From: Deltaproteobacteria bacterium
GTDB taxonomy: Bacteria > Myxococcota_A > UBA796 > JAFGLY01
Assembly: GCA_016927815.1 (NCBI GenBank)
Contig: JAFGLY010000157.1
Location: 1 to 58,177, forward strand
Direction: 5' to 3'
Length of the DNA stretch: 58,177 nt
The first letter of the stretch is position 1, and every line of letters begins with the position of its first letter. The notes below the pieces were generated by a model that saw only the letters and a program-made list of their open reading frames with translations, searched no databases and was not told the origin of the DNA. Shown in pieces: positions 17,925-26,647 of this stretch. Both the position numbers and the translations under genes were made by a program.

Positions 17925-18997
17925 GGCCGCCCGCCCGGTGACCCTTCCCGACCCGACCCGCCGTGGGCGGGCGCGGGGGCACCGGCCTTCGCCTCCTCAC
18001 CGGACCGCTCCTCCACGACCGCGACGCCGTCGGAGAGGCGTGCGGCACCCCGCACCGCCACCTGGGCGCCCGGCGCGACCCCGGTCACCACGGTCCGGTC
18101 GCCATCGGTGGCCATCACCTCGACGGGCCGCTCGACCGCGTGCCCGTCGGCCACCTCGAACACGCGAGAGAAGCCCGAGGTGGTGAGCACCGCGCGGGTC
18201 GGGACCGCCACCGTGCCGGGCCGGTCCCCTACGCGGAGGCGCACGCGCGCGAAGGTCCCTGCCTTGAACCCGCCGTCGGAGTTGGGGATCCGTGCCTCCA
18301 CCGGGAACGTGCGGGAGGACTCCACGACCGCCGGCCCCACGCGGTCCACCGTCACCTCCACCGGCGGGAGCCCCTCCACCACCACGGTCGCAGGGGTGCC
18401 TACCTCGACCTGGCTCGCCCAGGCCTCGGGCACGTCCGCCTGCAGGCGCAAAGGGTCCACCTGGACGACCGCGAACGCGACGGTGCCCGCCCGGACCCAG
18501 TCCCCCACGCTCACGCTGCGCGCGGCCACCACGCCGTCCCAGGGGGCGCGGATCACGGTGCGCGCGAGCCGGGCCTCGGCCTGGGCGACCGCGGTGCGGG
18601 CGGCGTCCGCCCGGGTGCGGGCCACGTCGAGGTCTGCGGGCGCGGCCATGGCGGAGGCGAGGAGCTGCTCGGTACGGGCGAGCTCCCGCTCGGCCTCGGC
18701 ACGGTCCACCTCGGCCCGGGAGAGCGCGAGGCGCCAGTCCTCGTCGAGCACGGCGGCGAGGGGTTCACCCCGGCGGACCGGCTGGCCGAGGTCCGCGTGG
18801 ACCGCCACCACCCGCCCGTCCAGGTCCGCGGCGATGTCCGCCTGCTCCAGGGGGGCCAGTGTGGCCGGCACCTCGAGCGTGTCCGCCCAGGCCACGGCCT
18901 CGGCCGACGCGAGGCCGACCGTGAGCGGCGCCTGCCCCCCGCCGCCCCGCGCCGAGGGATCGCCGCAGGCCGCGAGGAGGAGGAGCAGTCGGATCAT
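17921..18997 (-). CDS. RND periplasmic membrane-fusion lipoprotein (system B)
   Basis: The 358-residue protein begins MIRLLLLLAACGDPS, a short lipoprotein signal (LAAC). It has the HlyD/AcrA layout: a barrel-sandwich half motif (ADLDGRVVAVHADLGQPVRR), an alpha-helical hairpin (about residues 95-145), the second lipoyl half (TVIRAPWDGVVAARSVSVGD), and a beta-barrel with a C-terminal domain. The 30-residue tail is Gly/Pro/Ala-rich. It links pump and outer-membrane channel. The ATG overlaps the preceding TolC-like stop as ATGA and its own stop overlaps the RND start as GTGA. Confidence 0.92.
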   Translation of the reverse strand: MIRLLLLLAACGDPSARGGGGQAPLTVGLASAEAVAWADTLEVPATLAPLEQADIAADLDGRVVAVHADLGQPVRRGEPLAAVLDEDWRLALSRAEVDRAEAERELARTEQLLASAMAAPADLDVARTRADAARTAVAQAEARLARTVIRAPWDGVVAARSVSVGDWVRAGTVAFAVVQVDPLRLQADVPEAWASQVEVGTPATVVVEGLPPVEVTVDRVGPAVVESSRTFPVEARIPNSDGGFKAGTFARVRLRVGDRPGTVAVPTRAVLTTSGFSRVFEVADGHAVERPVEVMATDGDRTVVTGVAPGAQVAVRGAARLSDGVAVVEERSGEEAKAGAPAPAHGGSGREGSPGGRP

Positions 18998-20229
18998 GGC
19001 GGGGCTCCGGGCGGAGGGAGGCCGAGCGCCTCCCAGGCCGCCAGCGTGGCCAGGTCGCGGTCGAGACGGGCCCGGATCGCGTCCGCGGCCGAGCGGGCGA
19101 GGGAGGCGCCGGCGTCCGACACCTCGAGGGCGGTGGCCCGCCCCGCCACGAGCAGGGCCCGGACCCCGGCCAGGTGCTCGCGGGCGGCGGCCTCCGCGTC
19201 GGCCGCAGCGGCTGCCCGCTGGACGGCCGCCTGCTGGACGGCCAGCGCCCGGTCGCGGTCGAGGTCCGCGTCGCGGCGCGCGGCATCGAGGTCCGCCCGG
19301 GCGGCGACGAGGCCGGCCCGAGCGGCGTCCGTCGCGGCCGACACGGATCCCCCTGCGAGGAGGGGCACCGTGGCCTGGAGGCCTCCCTCCCAGGTCAGCG
19401 ACGCGTCGCCGCCTGCGGCGGGCTCGCTGGCGCCGGCCTCGCCCCAGGCCTGGACCTCCGGGATGCGTGCCATCCGCGTGGCCCCGAGGCCGGCCTCGGC
19501 GGCCCTTACCCGGGCCTCGGCGGCCCGCACCGCGGGCGGCGGCTCGCCCACGGCGGCCGGATCCGGCACCGGGCCGGGGTCTGCGAGCGATGCCTCCTGG
19601 AGGTCGAGGCCCGCCAGCCGGCCGAGCGCGAGGCGCGAGAGGGCCCGGTCGGAGCGGGCGCCCGCGAGAGCGGCCCTGGCCTCGGCCACGCCCACCCGTT
19701 GCCGCGTGATTGCGAGGGGGATGGTCGCCCCCGCGGTGACCTGGGCCTCCACGCCCGCGAGCAACGCCTCCTCCACGGCGAGCACCTCCTCGCGAGCAAC
19801 GACCTGGGCGTCGGCCGCGAGCGTAGCGTACCAGGCCTGGGCCACCGCGTGCAGCAGGGAGGTCCGGATGGCCTCGCCTCCGGCCACGGCCGCATCCACC
19901 CGCGCCACCCCGGCGCGCGTGGCGGACCAGGCCGGGAGGTCCACCAGGGCCTGGGAGGCCGTCACCGTGGTGTACAGCGTAGAGGCGCCGCCGCCGGACG
20001 CCTTCCAGCCGCCGGACGCGCCGATCCAGGGGAGGAGATCGGCCCGGACATCGTCGCGGGCGGCCCGAGCGGCGTCCACCCCGACACGGGCGGCGACCCC
20101 GTCCTCGTGGGTTCGAAGCGCCGACGCCCAGGCGTCGGAGAGGGACGCCGAGCCCACGGAAACGGAGTCCTCCTCCGCTGCGAGGGTCGCAACGGCCGCG
20201 AGGAGGAGGGCAGTGAGGGCGAGACACAT
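18994..20229 (-). CDS. TolC-family outer-membrane efflux protein (system B)
   Basis: The 411-residue protein has a signal peptide (MCLALTALLLAAVATLAAEE) and two tandem helix-rich halves typical of OEP/TolC channels, with very Ala-rich coiled-coil stretches. It would form the trimeric exit duct of the adjacent RND system. It starts 12 nt after the stop of the other TolC-like gene and its stop overlaps the fusion-protein start. Two OEP genes in a row suggest one per RND pump. Confidence 0.88.
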   Translation of the reverse strand: MCLALTALLLAAVATLAAEEDSVSVGSASLSDAWASALRTHEDGVAARVGVDAARAARDDVRADLLPWIGASGGWKASGGGASTLYTTVTASQALVDLPAWSATRAGVARVDAAVAGGEAIRTSLLHAVAQAWYATLAADAQVVAREEVLAVEEALLAGVEAQVTAGATIPLAITRQRVGVAEARAALAGARSDRALSRLALGRLAGLDLQEASLADPGPVPDPAAVGEPPPAVRAAEARVRAAEAGLGATRMARIPEVQAWGEAGASEPAAGGDASLTWEGGLQATVPLLAGGSVSAATDAARAGLVAARADLDAARRDADLDRDRALAVQQAAVQRAAAAADAEAAAREHLAGVRALLVAGRATALEVSDAGASLARSAADAIRARLDRDLATLAAWEALGLPPPGAPP

Positions 20230-20241
20230 CGAAGGGTCGCC

Positions 20242-21585
20242 CTAGCGCGTTCCCGCGATCCCCTCCAGCGGCCGTACCGGCATTCCGAGCGCCTCCTGAG
20301 CCCTCGCCACGGCCAGCAGGTAGTCGAAGGTCGCGGACAGGCCGTCGGCCTCGGCCTTGGAGCGCAACGTCTCGGCCTCCAGCAGGTCGGTGGCGGGGGC
20401 CACGCGGGCGTCGAACCGGGCGGTCACGATTCTCAGGTTCTCCTCGGCCTGGTCCACGGTGGTGCGGCTGGTCTCCACCGCAGCCCGCGCCACGCGGGCG
20501 TCCACCAGCGCGGCGTCGGCTTGAAGGCGCGCGCCCCGCTCCATGGCCGCGAGCCCCACGGCCGCCTGCTCGGCCTGGAACCCGGCCTCCTTGGCGGCGT
20601 ACCAGTGGCGTCCCCAGTCGAGTGCCTCCCACTCGAGGCCCAACCCGACGTACCACTCGTGCTCGGCCGAAAACGTGCCCAGACCCCAGTTCCGGGTCCA
20701 GGAGGCGATGGCTCCCACCTGGGGCAGGAGGTCGCTGCGGAGCCGGTTGCGGTTGGCCAGGGCGGCTTCGCGCCGGGCCGCGAGGGCCGTGAGTGTGGGC
20801 AGGGCGGTCGGCACCGGGAGCGCCTCGGGGAGGGGGGGGAGGGCACCCAGGTCCAGGTCCTCGGGCTGCAGGGCCGCCTCGTCGGATCCGGCCACGAGTG
20901 CGAGCCGCCGCTCGGCGAGGCCCACGCCCGTCTCGGCCCTGAGCAGGTTCACCCGGGCCTCCGAGAGGGCCACCTCGATCTGCAGGAGCTCGTTCCGGCC
21001 GAGGAGTCCCACCTCGTGGAAGGCCAGGGACCGCGTGCGGTGGGCCTCCAGCGCCTTCACGCCCCGACGCGCGACGTCCACCATGCGGCGCGTCTCGAGC
21101 GCGGTGAACCACGCGTCCACCACCTCCACCGCCGTGGCCGCACGCACCGCCTCCGCGTCGGCCCTGGCTGCCCGGACGGCCGCCCGCCCGGCCCGCCACC
21201 CCTCGGACACCCCGTACAGGCCGGTGAGCGGCTGGCGGGCCTGGAGGGACACCTGCTGGGTCCGGGCGTTCCTCAACAGGATGGGCTCCTGGTAGGGCCC
21301 CACCATCTGCTCGCAGAACCCCCGGAGCACCTCGTCGAGCGAGGCGCACGGATCCCCCTCGATGAACACTGCCTCCAAAGAGTCATTCCACCACAGAGCT
21401 GCGCCCGAGGCCGTGACCGTGGGCAGCAGCCAGGTGCGCACGCCCGCGGCTCGTGCCTCGGCCACGCGGGCCTCGAGATCCGCGATCCGCACCTCGGGGT
21501 TGGCTCGCGCGGCCAGCGACAGCGCCTCGTCGAGCGCGATCGGGGCTGCGTTCACGGCCGCGGCCAGCAGGATCGCAACGATCAC
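20242..21585 (-). CDS. TolC-family outer-membrane efflux protein (system A)
   Basis: The 447-residue protein has a cleavable signal (MIVAILLAAAVNAAP) and the OEP repeat starting LDEALSLAARANPEVRIADL, repeated in the C-terminal half with GLGLEWEALDWGRHWYAAKE. There is a Cys-containing insertion (EGDPCASLDEVLRGFCEQM) that could form a disulfide in an extracellular loop. The GTG start overlaps the TetR stop as GTGA. Probably the channel of the RND pump encoded upstream, with the TetR gene between them. Confidence 0.9.
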   Translation of the reverse strand: MIVAILLAAAVNAAPIALDEALSLAARANPEVRIADLEARVAEARAAGVRTWLLPTVTASGAALWWNDSLEAVFIEGDPCASLDEVLRGFCEQMVGPYQEPILLRNARTQQVSLQARQPLTGLYGVSEGWRAGRAAVRAARADAEAVRAATAVEVVDAWFTALETRRMVDVARRGVKALEAHRTRSLAFHEVGLLGRNELLQIEVALSEARVNLLRAETGVGLAERRLALVAGSDEAALQPEDLDLGALPPLPEALPVPTALPTLTALAARREAALANRNRLRSDLLPQVGAIASWTRNWGLGTFSAEHEWYVGLGLEWEALDWGRHWYAAKEAGFQAEQAAVGLAAMERGARLQADAALVDARVARAAVETSRTTVDQAEENLRIVTARFDARVAPATDLLEAETLRSKAEADGLSATFDYLLAVARAQEALGMPVRPLEGIAGTR

Positions 21586-22178
21586 CCGTCCTCCTCCGCG
21601 GGCCGGGCGATGAGGCCCGCGAGCAGCGCCTCCCAGAGCAGGAGCGCGCCGTCCCGGGCCGCCTCCGCACCCTCGAACACGAAGGCCTCGTCCAGCCCGC
21701 GGAGCGCGGCCTGCAGGGCTCCGGCCAGAGCGTGGGTGTCCACCGAACGGAATCGGCCGCTATCTACGCCCTCTTGGAGGGTGGCCGCGAGGAACGCTCG
21801 GACGTCCTTGTCGAACCCGGTGATGAAGTCCTGCACCATGGGCATGACGTCCTTCGCGGCGATCTGGTTCACGGAGTAGAGCGTACGGATGGCGCGCAGG
21901 TGACGGAAGTGGGTCCGCACGAAGTCCATGAGGCGCTCCTCCGGGGCAGACTCGGGATCCGCGGAGGCCAGCATCACCTCGCGCAGGATCTCCACCTCCC
22001 GCTGGATGATCGCCTGGAACACCTCCTCCTTGCTGGTGAAGTAGTTGTAGACCGTGGCCCGCGACACCCCGGCCTCGGCCGCGATGTCCTCGAGCGTGGC
22101 CTTGCGGTACCCGAACCGGAGGATGATGTCGCGCGCGGCATCGAGAAGGGTGGTGCGTCGTTCGTCGCGCGTGGTCAT
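21582..22178 (-). CDS. TetR-family repressor of the efflux operon
   Basis: The 198-residue protein has a TetR N-terminal HTH (TTLLDAARDIILRFGYRKAT, followed by LEDIAAEAGVSRATVYNYF and TSKEEVF) and an all-helical ligand domain. The ATG overlaps the stop of the RND gene as ATGA, so the repressor is encoded inside the operon it probably controls; a longer upstream start would overlap the RND gene far more. It likely binds near the operon promoter at about 26410-26460 and releases on binding an exported drug or lipid. Confidence 0.92.
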   Translation of the reverse strand: MTTRDERRTTLLDAARDIILRFGYRKATLEDIAAEAGVSRATVYNYFTSKEEVFQAIIQREVEILREVMLASADPESAPEERLMDFVRTHFRHLRAIRTLYSVNQIAAKDVMPMVQDFITGFDKDVRAFLAATLQEGVDSGRFRSVDTHALAGALQAALRGLDEAFVFEGAEAARDGALLLWEALLAGLIARPAEEDG

Positions 22179-25100
22179 GGCCGGCTCTCCACAGGTGCCC
22201 GCTTCCATCGCGCCCGTACCCGCTCCACCCACAACCAGGCCACCGGCACCACGAAAAGCGTGAGGAGGGTCGAGGCCACGAGGCCGCCGATTACAGGCAG
22301 GGCGAGGGGCTGCCAGATCTCGCTGCCCGACCCCTGTGAGAGCGCCACGGGTGCCATCCCGAGGATCATGGCGAACGAGGTCATGAGGATGGGGCGCAGG
22401 CGCACCTGGCCCGCCTCGAGCATCGCCTGCCGCGGGTCGCAGCCTTCCCGGAGGCCCTGAAGTGCTCGATCTACGAGGAGAATCGCGTTCTTGGTTACGA
22501 TGCCCATGAGCAGGATCACCCCGAGAACGGTGGGGATCCCCACCGGCCAGCCGGCGAGGAACACGGTGGAGACCGCGCCGACGATGGCGAGCGGCAGGGA
22601 CAGCATGATCGTGAGCGGGTGGACGAACGACTCGAACTGCGCGGCCAGGACGGCATAGACCAGGGCCACGGCCAGCCCGAGCGCGACGAGCATGCTGCCC
22701 ATGGCGTCCCGCGCCAGGTCCACGTCGCCGCCGACGAAGGTGCTCACGCCCTCGGGCATCTCGATGCCGGCGAGCAGCTTCCTCACGTCCTCCTCCACGT
22801 TCGACAGCGCCCGGCCCACCACGCCGCAGGAGACCACGAGCGTGCGCATCCGTTCGTGCCGCTCGATCGTGCCGGGCGCGCTCGACCAGACCAGGCGCGC
22901 CACGTTTTGAAGGGCCACCGGCGTACCCCGGCCCCAGGGATCGTCGAGCCGTGGGATGGGGGAGAGCAGGAGCACGCAGGGGAGCAGGGTCTCGGGCGTA
23001 CGATCCTCGGGCCGGGCGAGCAGCCGGAGGTCGTAGAACCGGTCGCCGTCGGCGAGCGTGCCCACGACCTGACCGGCCACCGCCGTGCGGAGCGCGATGC
23101 CCGCCTGGCCGACGGAGAGGCCTGCCGCGGCCGCCTGCTCCCGGTCCACGTCGAGGGCGAGCTCCGGGCGGAGCGGACGCCAGGTGGAGGTCACGTCCGA
23201 GGCGCCGGGGATGCGCCTCATGCCTGCTCGAACGACCTCCGCCACCGGACCCATGGCGGACAGATCCTCGCCCCGGATCTCCACCTGGACGGCGTCCTCC
23301 ACTGCCATGCCCTCCCAGAGGGGAGGATCGCGGACGGCCACCACGACGCCGGGCAGATCCGCGAGCCGCTCGCGCACGTCCGGCTGGATCTCGTATACGC
23401 TGCGGTTCCGTTCCCCCTTGGGAACCGTCTCCACCCTCATCTGGATGCGATCCGCCGCGCCATCGGGGCCCACCAGCGTGTGGATCCGACGGACCTCGGG
23501 GATCTGCCGAAGCCGGTCCTCCACGTCCGCCGCCACCTGCTCCGCGGCGTCGAGCGAGGTGTAGGGTGCGAGGTCGAGGTCCACCTGGAAGCCGCTCCGA
23601 TCGTACCGGGGCATGAACTCGAAGCCGGTGAGCGCCGCCATCACCAGGCTCGTGAGGAAGAGCGCTGCGGACACGCCTGCGATCGCACGGCCATGATCCA
23701 GGGCCCAGGTGAGCGCGCTCCGGTACCTCTCACCGAGCCGCTCCCAGGTGGCCAGCAGCGCCCGCGCCAACCGCCCCCGGTCCTCCAGGGGGAGGGTCCG
23801 GCCGATGCGTGCGGACAGCATCGGGATCACGGTGAACGCGATGAAGAGCGAGACCGACACCGCGATGGCGATCGTGAGGCCGAACTCGGTGAAGAACTGG
23901 CCGACCAGCCCTCCCACGAATCCGACGGGCACGAACACGGCGAGGATGGACAGGGTGGTGGCGAGGACCGCGAGCGCCACTTCCTTCGTGCCCGCGAGGG
24001 CCGCCAGGGTGGGTGCCTCGCCCGCCTGCCGGTGCCGGTGGATGACCTCCTGCACCACGACGGCGTCGTCGATGAGGATGCCGATGGCGAGGGTCATGGC
24101 GACGAGCGTGAGGATGTTGAGGCTGAATGCGGCCAGCCACATGAAGAAGAAGGTCGTGACCACCGAGGTGGGGAGCGCCACGCCCGCGATCACGGTGGAG
24201 CGCCAGTCCACCATGAACAGGAACACGACGAGAACGGCCATGGCGGCGCCCGCGAGCAGCGAGCGCAGCATCTCGTGGAGCATGTCCCGGGCCATCCGCG
24301 AGCCGTCGGTCACGGGCGATACAGATACGCCGGCGGGCAGGTCCAGATCCGCGAGTTGCTCGCGCACCCCATCCACCACGGCGACGGTGTTGGCGCCGCT
24401 CTCCTTGACGACGTCCAGGGTGACCGCCCTCTGGCCGTCCACCCGGGCGATGGTTTCCAGATCCTTCCGGCCGTCCTCCAGGCGTGCGACGTCCCGCAGG
24501 TAGATCGGCTGCGGAAACCCCTGGACCACGATGGATCCGAGCTCTTCGAGGCTCTCGACCTGGCCGCGGGCACGCAGCGACACGTTGGCGGGGCCCAACT
24601 GCAGCGTCCCGCCCGGAATGTCGCGGGTGTCGTAGCCCAGGAGCTGCGCCACCTGGAGGAGCGGGATCCGCAGTTCCGCCATCTTGGGCAGGTCGAGGAG
24701 GATTCGGACCTCCCGCTCCTCGCCGCCTTGTAGAGTGACCGCCCCCACGCCCTCCACCTGCTCCAGGGAGGGCTTCACGATGCGCTCGGCGAGGTCCCGA
24801 GTGGCCAAAGGATCGAGGTCCGAGGCCACGGCGAGCGTGAGGACGGGCGTCGCGCCGATGTCGGTCCGGCGCAGGAACGGCTCGCCCACGTTGTCGGGAA
24901 AGGTCGGCTCGAGCGCGTCGACCCGTTCCCCGATCTGGTCCACGACCTCCTGCATGGACACACCCATCTCGAAGACGCCGGTGACCACGCCCACGTGCTG
25001 GCGAGCGATGGCGTAGGTGCCGTCCAGGCCGCCGATTCCGGAGAGGGCGTCCTCCACCGGCCGGACGACGTCACGCTCCACCTGGCCGGGATCGGCGCCC

Positions 25101-25255
25101 GGGTAGGGCACGATCACGCTCACGATAGGCGTGGAGACGTCGGGGAAGGTGTCCAGTGGGAGGCGGCCGAGCCCGATGAGCCCGAGCAGCATGAGCACGA
25201 TCGCCACCATGGTGGCGAGCACGGGCCGGCTCACGGAGAGGCGGGAGAGCCACAT
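22175..25255 (-). CDS. RND efflux transporter, inner-membrane pump (system A)
   Basis: A 1026-residue HAE1/AcrB-type permease beginning MWLSRLSVSRPVLATMVAIV with the FPDVSTPIVSVIV loop typical of these pumps. The proton-relay pair lies in GILIDDAVVVQEVIHRHRQA. It has the two periplasmic halves and a C-terminal helix bundle ending in a basic tail. It shares only general family resemblance with system B, so the two pumps are not a recent duplication. It starts 12 nt after the fusion-protein stop and its own stop overlaps the TetR start. Confidence 0.95.
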   Translation of the reverse strand: MWLSRLSVSRPVLATMVAIVLMLLGLIGLGRLPLDTFPDVSTPIVSVIVPYPGADPGQVERDVVRPVEDALSGIGGLDGTYAIARQHVGVVTGVFEMGVSMQEVVDQIGERVDALEPTFPDNVGEPFLRRTDIGATPVLTLAVASDLDPLATRDLAERIVKPSLEQVEGVGAVTLQGGEEREVRILLDLPKMAELRIPLLQVAQLLGYDTRDIPGGTLQLGPANVSLRARGQVESLEELGSIVVQGFPQPIYLRDVARLEDGRKDLETIARVDGQRAVTLDVVKESGANTVAVVDGVREQLADLDLPAGVSVSPVTDGSRMARDMLHEMLRSLLAGAAMAVLVVFLFMVDWRSTVIAGVALPTSVVTTFFFMWLAAFSLNILTLVAMTLAIGILIDDAVVVQEVIHRHRQAGEAPTLAALAGTKEVALAVLATTLSILAVFVPVGFVGGLVGQFFTEFGLTIAIAVSVSLFIAFTVIPMLSARIGRTLPLEDRGRLARALLATWERLGERYRSALTWALDHGRAIAGVSAALFLTSLVMAALTGFEFMPRYDRSGFQVDLDLAPYTSLDAAEQVAADVEDRLRQIPEVRRIHTLVGPDGAADRIQMRVETVPKGERNRSVYEIQPDVRERLADLPGVVVAVRDPPLWEGMAVEDAVQVEIRGEDLSAMGPVAEVVRAGMRRIPGASDVTSTWRPLRPELALDVDREQAAAAGLSVGQAGIALRTAVAGQVVGTLADGDRFYDLRLLARPEDRTPETLLPCVLLLSPIPRLDDPWGRGTPVALQNVARLVWSSAPGTIERHERMRTLVVSCGVVGRALSNVEEDVRKLLAGIEMPEGVSTFVGGDVDLARDAMGSMLVALGLAVALVYAVLAAQFESFVHPLTIMLSLPLAIVGAVSTVFLAGWPVGIPTVLGVILLMGIVTKNAILLVDRALQGLREGCDPRQAMLEAGQVRLRPILMTSFAMILGMAPVALSQGSGSEIWQPLALPVIGGLVASTLLTLFVVPVAWLWVERVRARWKRAPVESRP

Positions 25256-25267
25256 GGCCGGAGCCGG

Positions 25268-26389
25268 CTACTGCACGGCGAGCCCCGGATGTACCACCCG
25301 GACCCGCTCACCGTCTCCGAGCCTCTGCGCTCCGGGCACGATCACGGCGTCGCCAGGGGACAGACCGTTCACCGCCACCGTCTCTCCGGACTGGCCGACG
25401 ACCGTGACCGGCACCGTGGCGACCACGTCGTCGCGAGCCAGGCGCACCCGATCGCCTTCCTCGGATCGCTCCACGGTTTCCTGGGGAAGCACGAGCGCCT
25501 GGGACTCGACGCCAACCACGATTTCTCCTCGGGTGAAGAGGTTTCCGACGACCGCACCACCAGGATTGGGCACCTCGATCTCCACCGGCGCGCGCCGGGT
25601 CATGGCGTCGAGGGTGGGCGAGACCGCCGCAACGGTGCCGGCGAGCACGAGACCGGGATGGGTGTCGGTGCGCAGGCGGACACGCTGGCCCGGCTCCACC
25701 CACGGCAGGTCGGCGTCGCCCACCTGGCAGCGCACCACGAAGGAGGAGAGGTCGTCCACGTGGAAGGCCGGGTACTCCGACCCCACCATGGCGCCCTCGC
25801 GGGCATCGACGCGCGAGACCACGCCGTCGATGGGGCTGGTCATGGTGGCGTTCTCCACCATCCGGCGGGCGAGATCCCGCTGGTAGCGCGCCACCTCGGC
25901 CTGGGTGGCCGCACCCTCGGCCTGGACGCGGGCCTCCTCGTAGTCCTGCTGGGAGAGTGCGTCGCTGCCCAGACGCTCCCGGACCTCGTCGAGGCGGGTC
26001 AGGGAGCGGCGCGCGGTCTCGGCCGCAAAGCCGGCGATGGAGAGGCCCGCCTCGGCCTGGCCTGCCTGGAGCGCGTACTCGGTGGCCTCGACCGACGCGA
26101 GCGGCTGGCCGGCCTGGACCCGGTCTCCGAGGCCCGCGTAGACCCGCACGACCCGGCCTCCCACCTTGGGGAAGACGTCCACCGACCGAACCGGTTCCAG
26201 GGTGCCCGCGATGGCCACCGTGCGCTCGAAGGGCGCCGGCTCCACCCGCACGACGGCAACCGGGACGGGGGGAGGCTCCAGGAGAGGCTCGCTTGCGAGT
26301 CGCTCCCAGAACGCCACGCCCGTACGGGCGAGAAGCGGGACGCCGACGAGACATCCGAGGACGATGGCGAGGGTGCGGGTGCGAGCCAT
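25268..26389 (-). CDS. RND periplasmic membrane-fusion protein (system A)
   Basis: The 373-residue protein has an N-terminal membrane anchor or signal (RTLAIVLGCLVGVPLLA) and the HlyD/AcrA layout: a lipoyl half (VFPKVGGRVVRVYAGLGDRV), a helical hairpin, the second lipoyl half (ATMTSPIDGVVSRVDAREGA), and a beta-barrel with a membrane-proximal domain. The ATG at 26389 places the signal correctly; the frame is open further upstream but that part reads across the promoter. First gene of the long efflux run, with a 40-50 nt leader. Confidence 0.92.
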   Translation of the reverse strand: MARTRTLAIVLGCLVGVPLLARTGVAFWERLASEPLLEPPPVPVAVVRVEPAPFERTVAIAGTLEPVRSVDVFPKVGGRVVRVYAGLGDRVQAGQPLASVEATEYALQAGQAEAGLSIAGFAAETARRSLTRLDEVRERLGSDALSQQDYEEARVQAEGAATQAEVARYQRDLARRMVENATMTSPIDGVVSRVDAREGAMVGSEYPAFHVDDLSSFVVRCQVGDADLPWVEPGQRVRLRTDTHPGLVLAGTVAAVSPTLDAMTRRAPVEIEVPNPGGAVVGNLFTRGEIVVGVESQALVLPQETVERSEEGDRVRLARDDVVATVPVTVVGQSGETVAVNGLSPGDAVIVPGAQRLGDGERVRVVHPGLAVQ

Positions 26390-26412
26390 GGATCGGACAG
26401 GTTGAACGAGTT

Positions 26413-26426
26413 GGACTTTATTGTCT
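26413..26426. promoter_or_regulatory. Possible TetR operator (GGAC/GTCT inverted repeat)
   Basis: GGAC and GTCT flank TTTATT just downstream of the -10 of the efflux promoter, between promoter and first gene. The position is right for a repressor and the AT-rich centre stands out from its surroundings, but the arms are short and imperfect. The TetR encoded in the operon is the obvious candidate ligand. Confidence 0.3.
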
Positions 26427-26431
26427 GAATC

Positions 26432-26460
26432 TGTATAACACGAACAGATGGTTGCTTCAA
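26432..26460 (-). promoter_or_regulatory. Sigma-70-type promoter of the efflux operon
   Basis: On the minus strand TTGAAG (-35, 26455-26460) and TATACA (-10, 26432-26437) are separated by exactly 17 nt, 43 nt before the ATG of the fusion protein. Each hexamer matches the consensus at four of six positions, and the region is AT-rich against a very GC-rich background. Confidence 0.6.
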
Positions 26461-26590
26461 TCCTGACCACACGTCAAGCCTCCCCGGAGGTGGACATGAC
26501 AGTTCCGTGAAGGAAGGCGCGGCAGGCGTCGCGCCTCCCGGCCGAGCCCGGCAGGATTCGCCCGGATCTTAAGGGTTCCATCCCCCTCCA

Positions 26591-26606
26591 CGGATGATAT
26601 CATCCG
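26591..26606. promoter_or_regulatory. Perfect 16-bp palindrome upstream of the MYXO-CTERM-like gene
   Basis: CGGATGATATCATCCG is a perfect palindrome without spacer, 41 nt before the ATG at 26648. Its position suggests an operator overlapping the promoter of that gene. I do not recognise the regulator. Confidence 0.45.
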
Positions 26607-26647
26607 GCATGTGCCCTTCGCCCGACTCGTCACGCACGGGAGGTTCC

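Noticed and set aside
14769-19709. A very long plus-strand open frame (over 1600 codons) opposite the RND system
   Set aside because: It is antisense to clear RND, fusion-protein and TolC genes, is of low complexity (His/Gly/Arg-rich) and has no domain. It is an effect of high GC content.
26543-26572. A possible sigma-54 promoter before the MYXO-CTERM-like gene (GGCAGGATTCGCC)
   Set aside because: The spacing between GG and GC is two short of the required ten bases.
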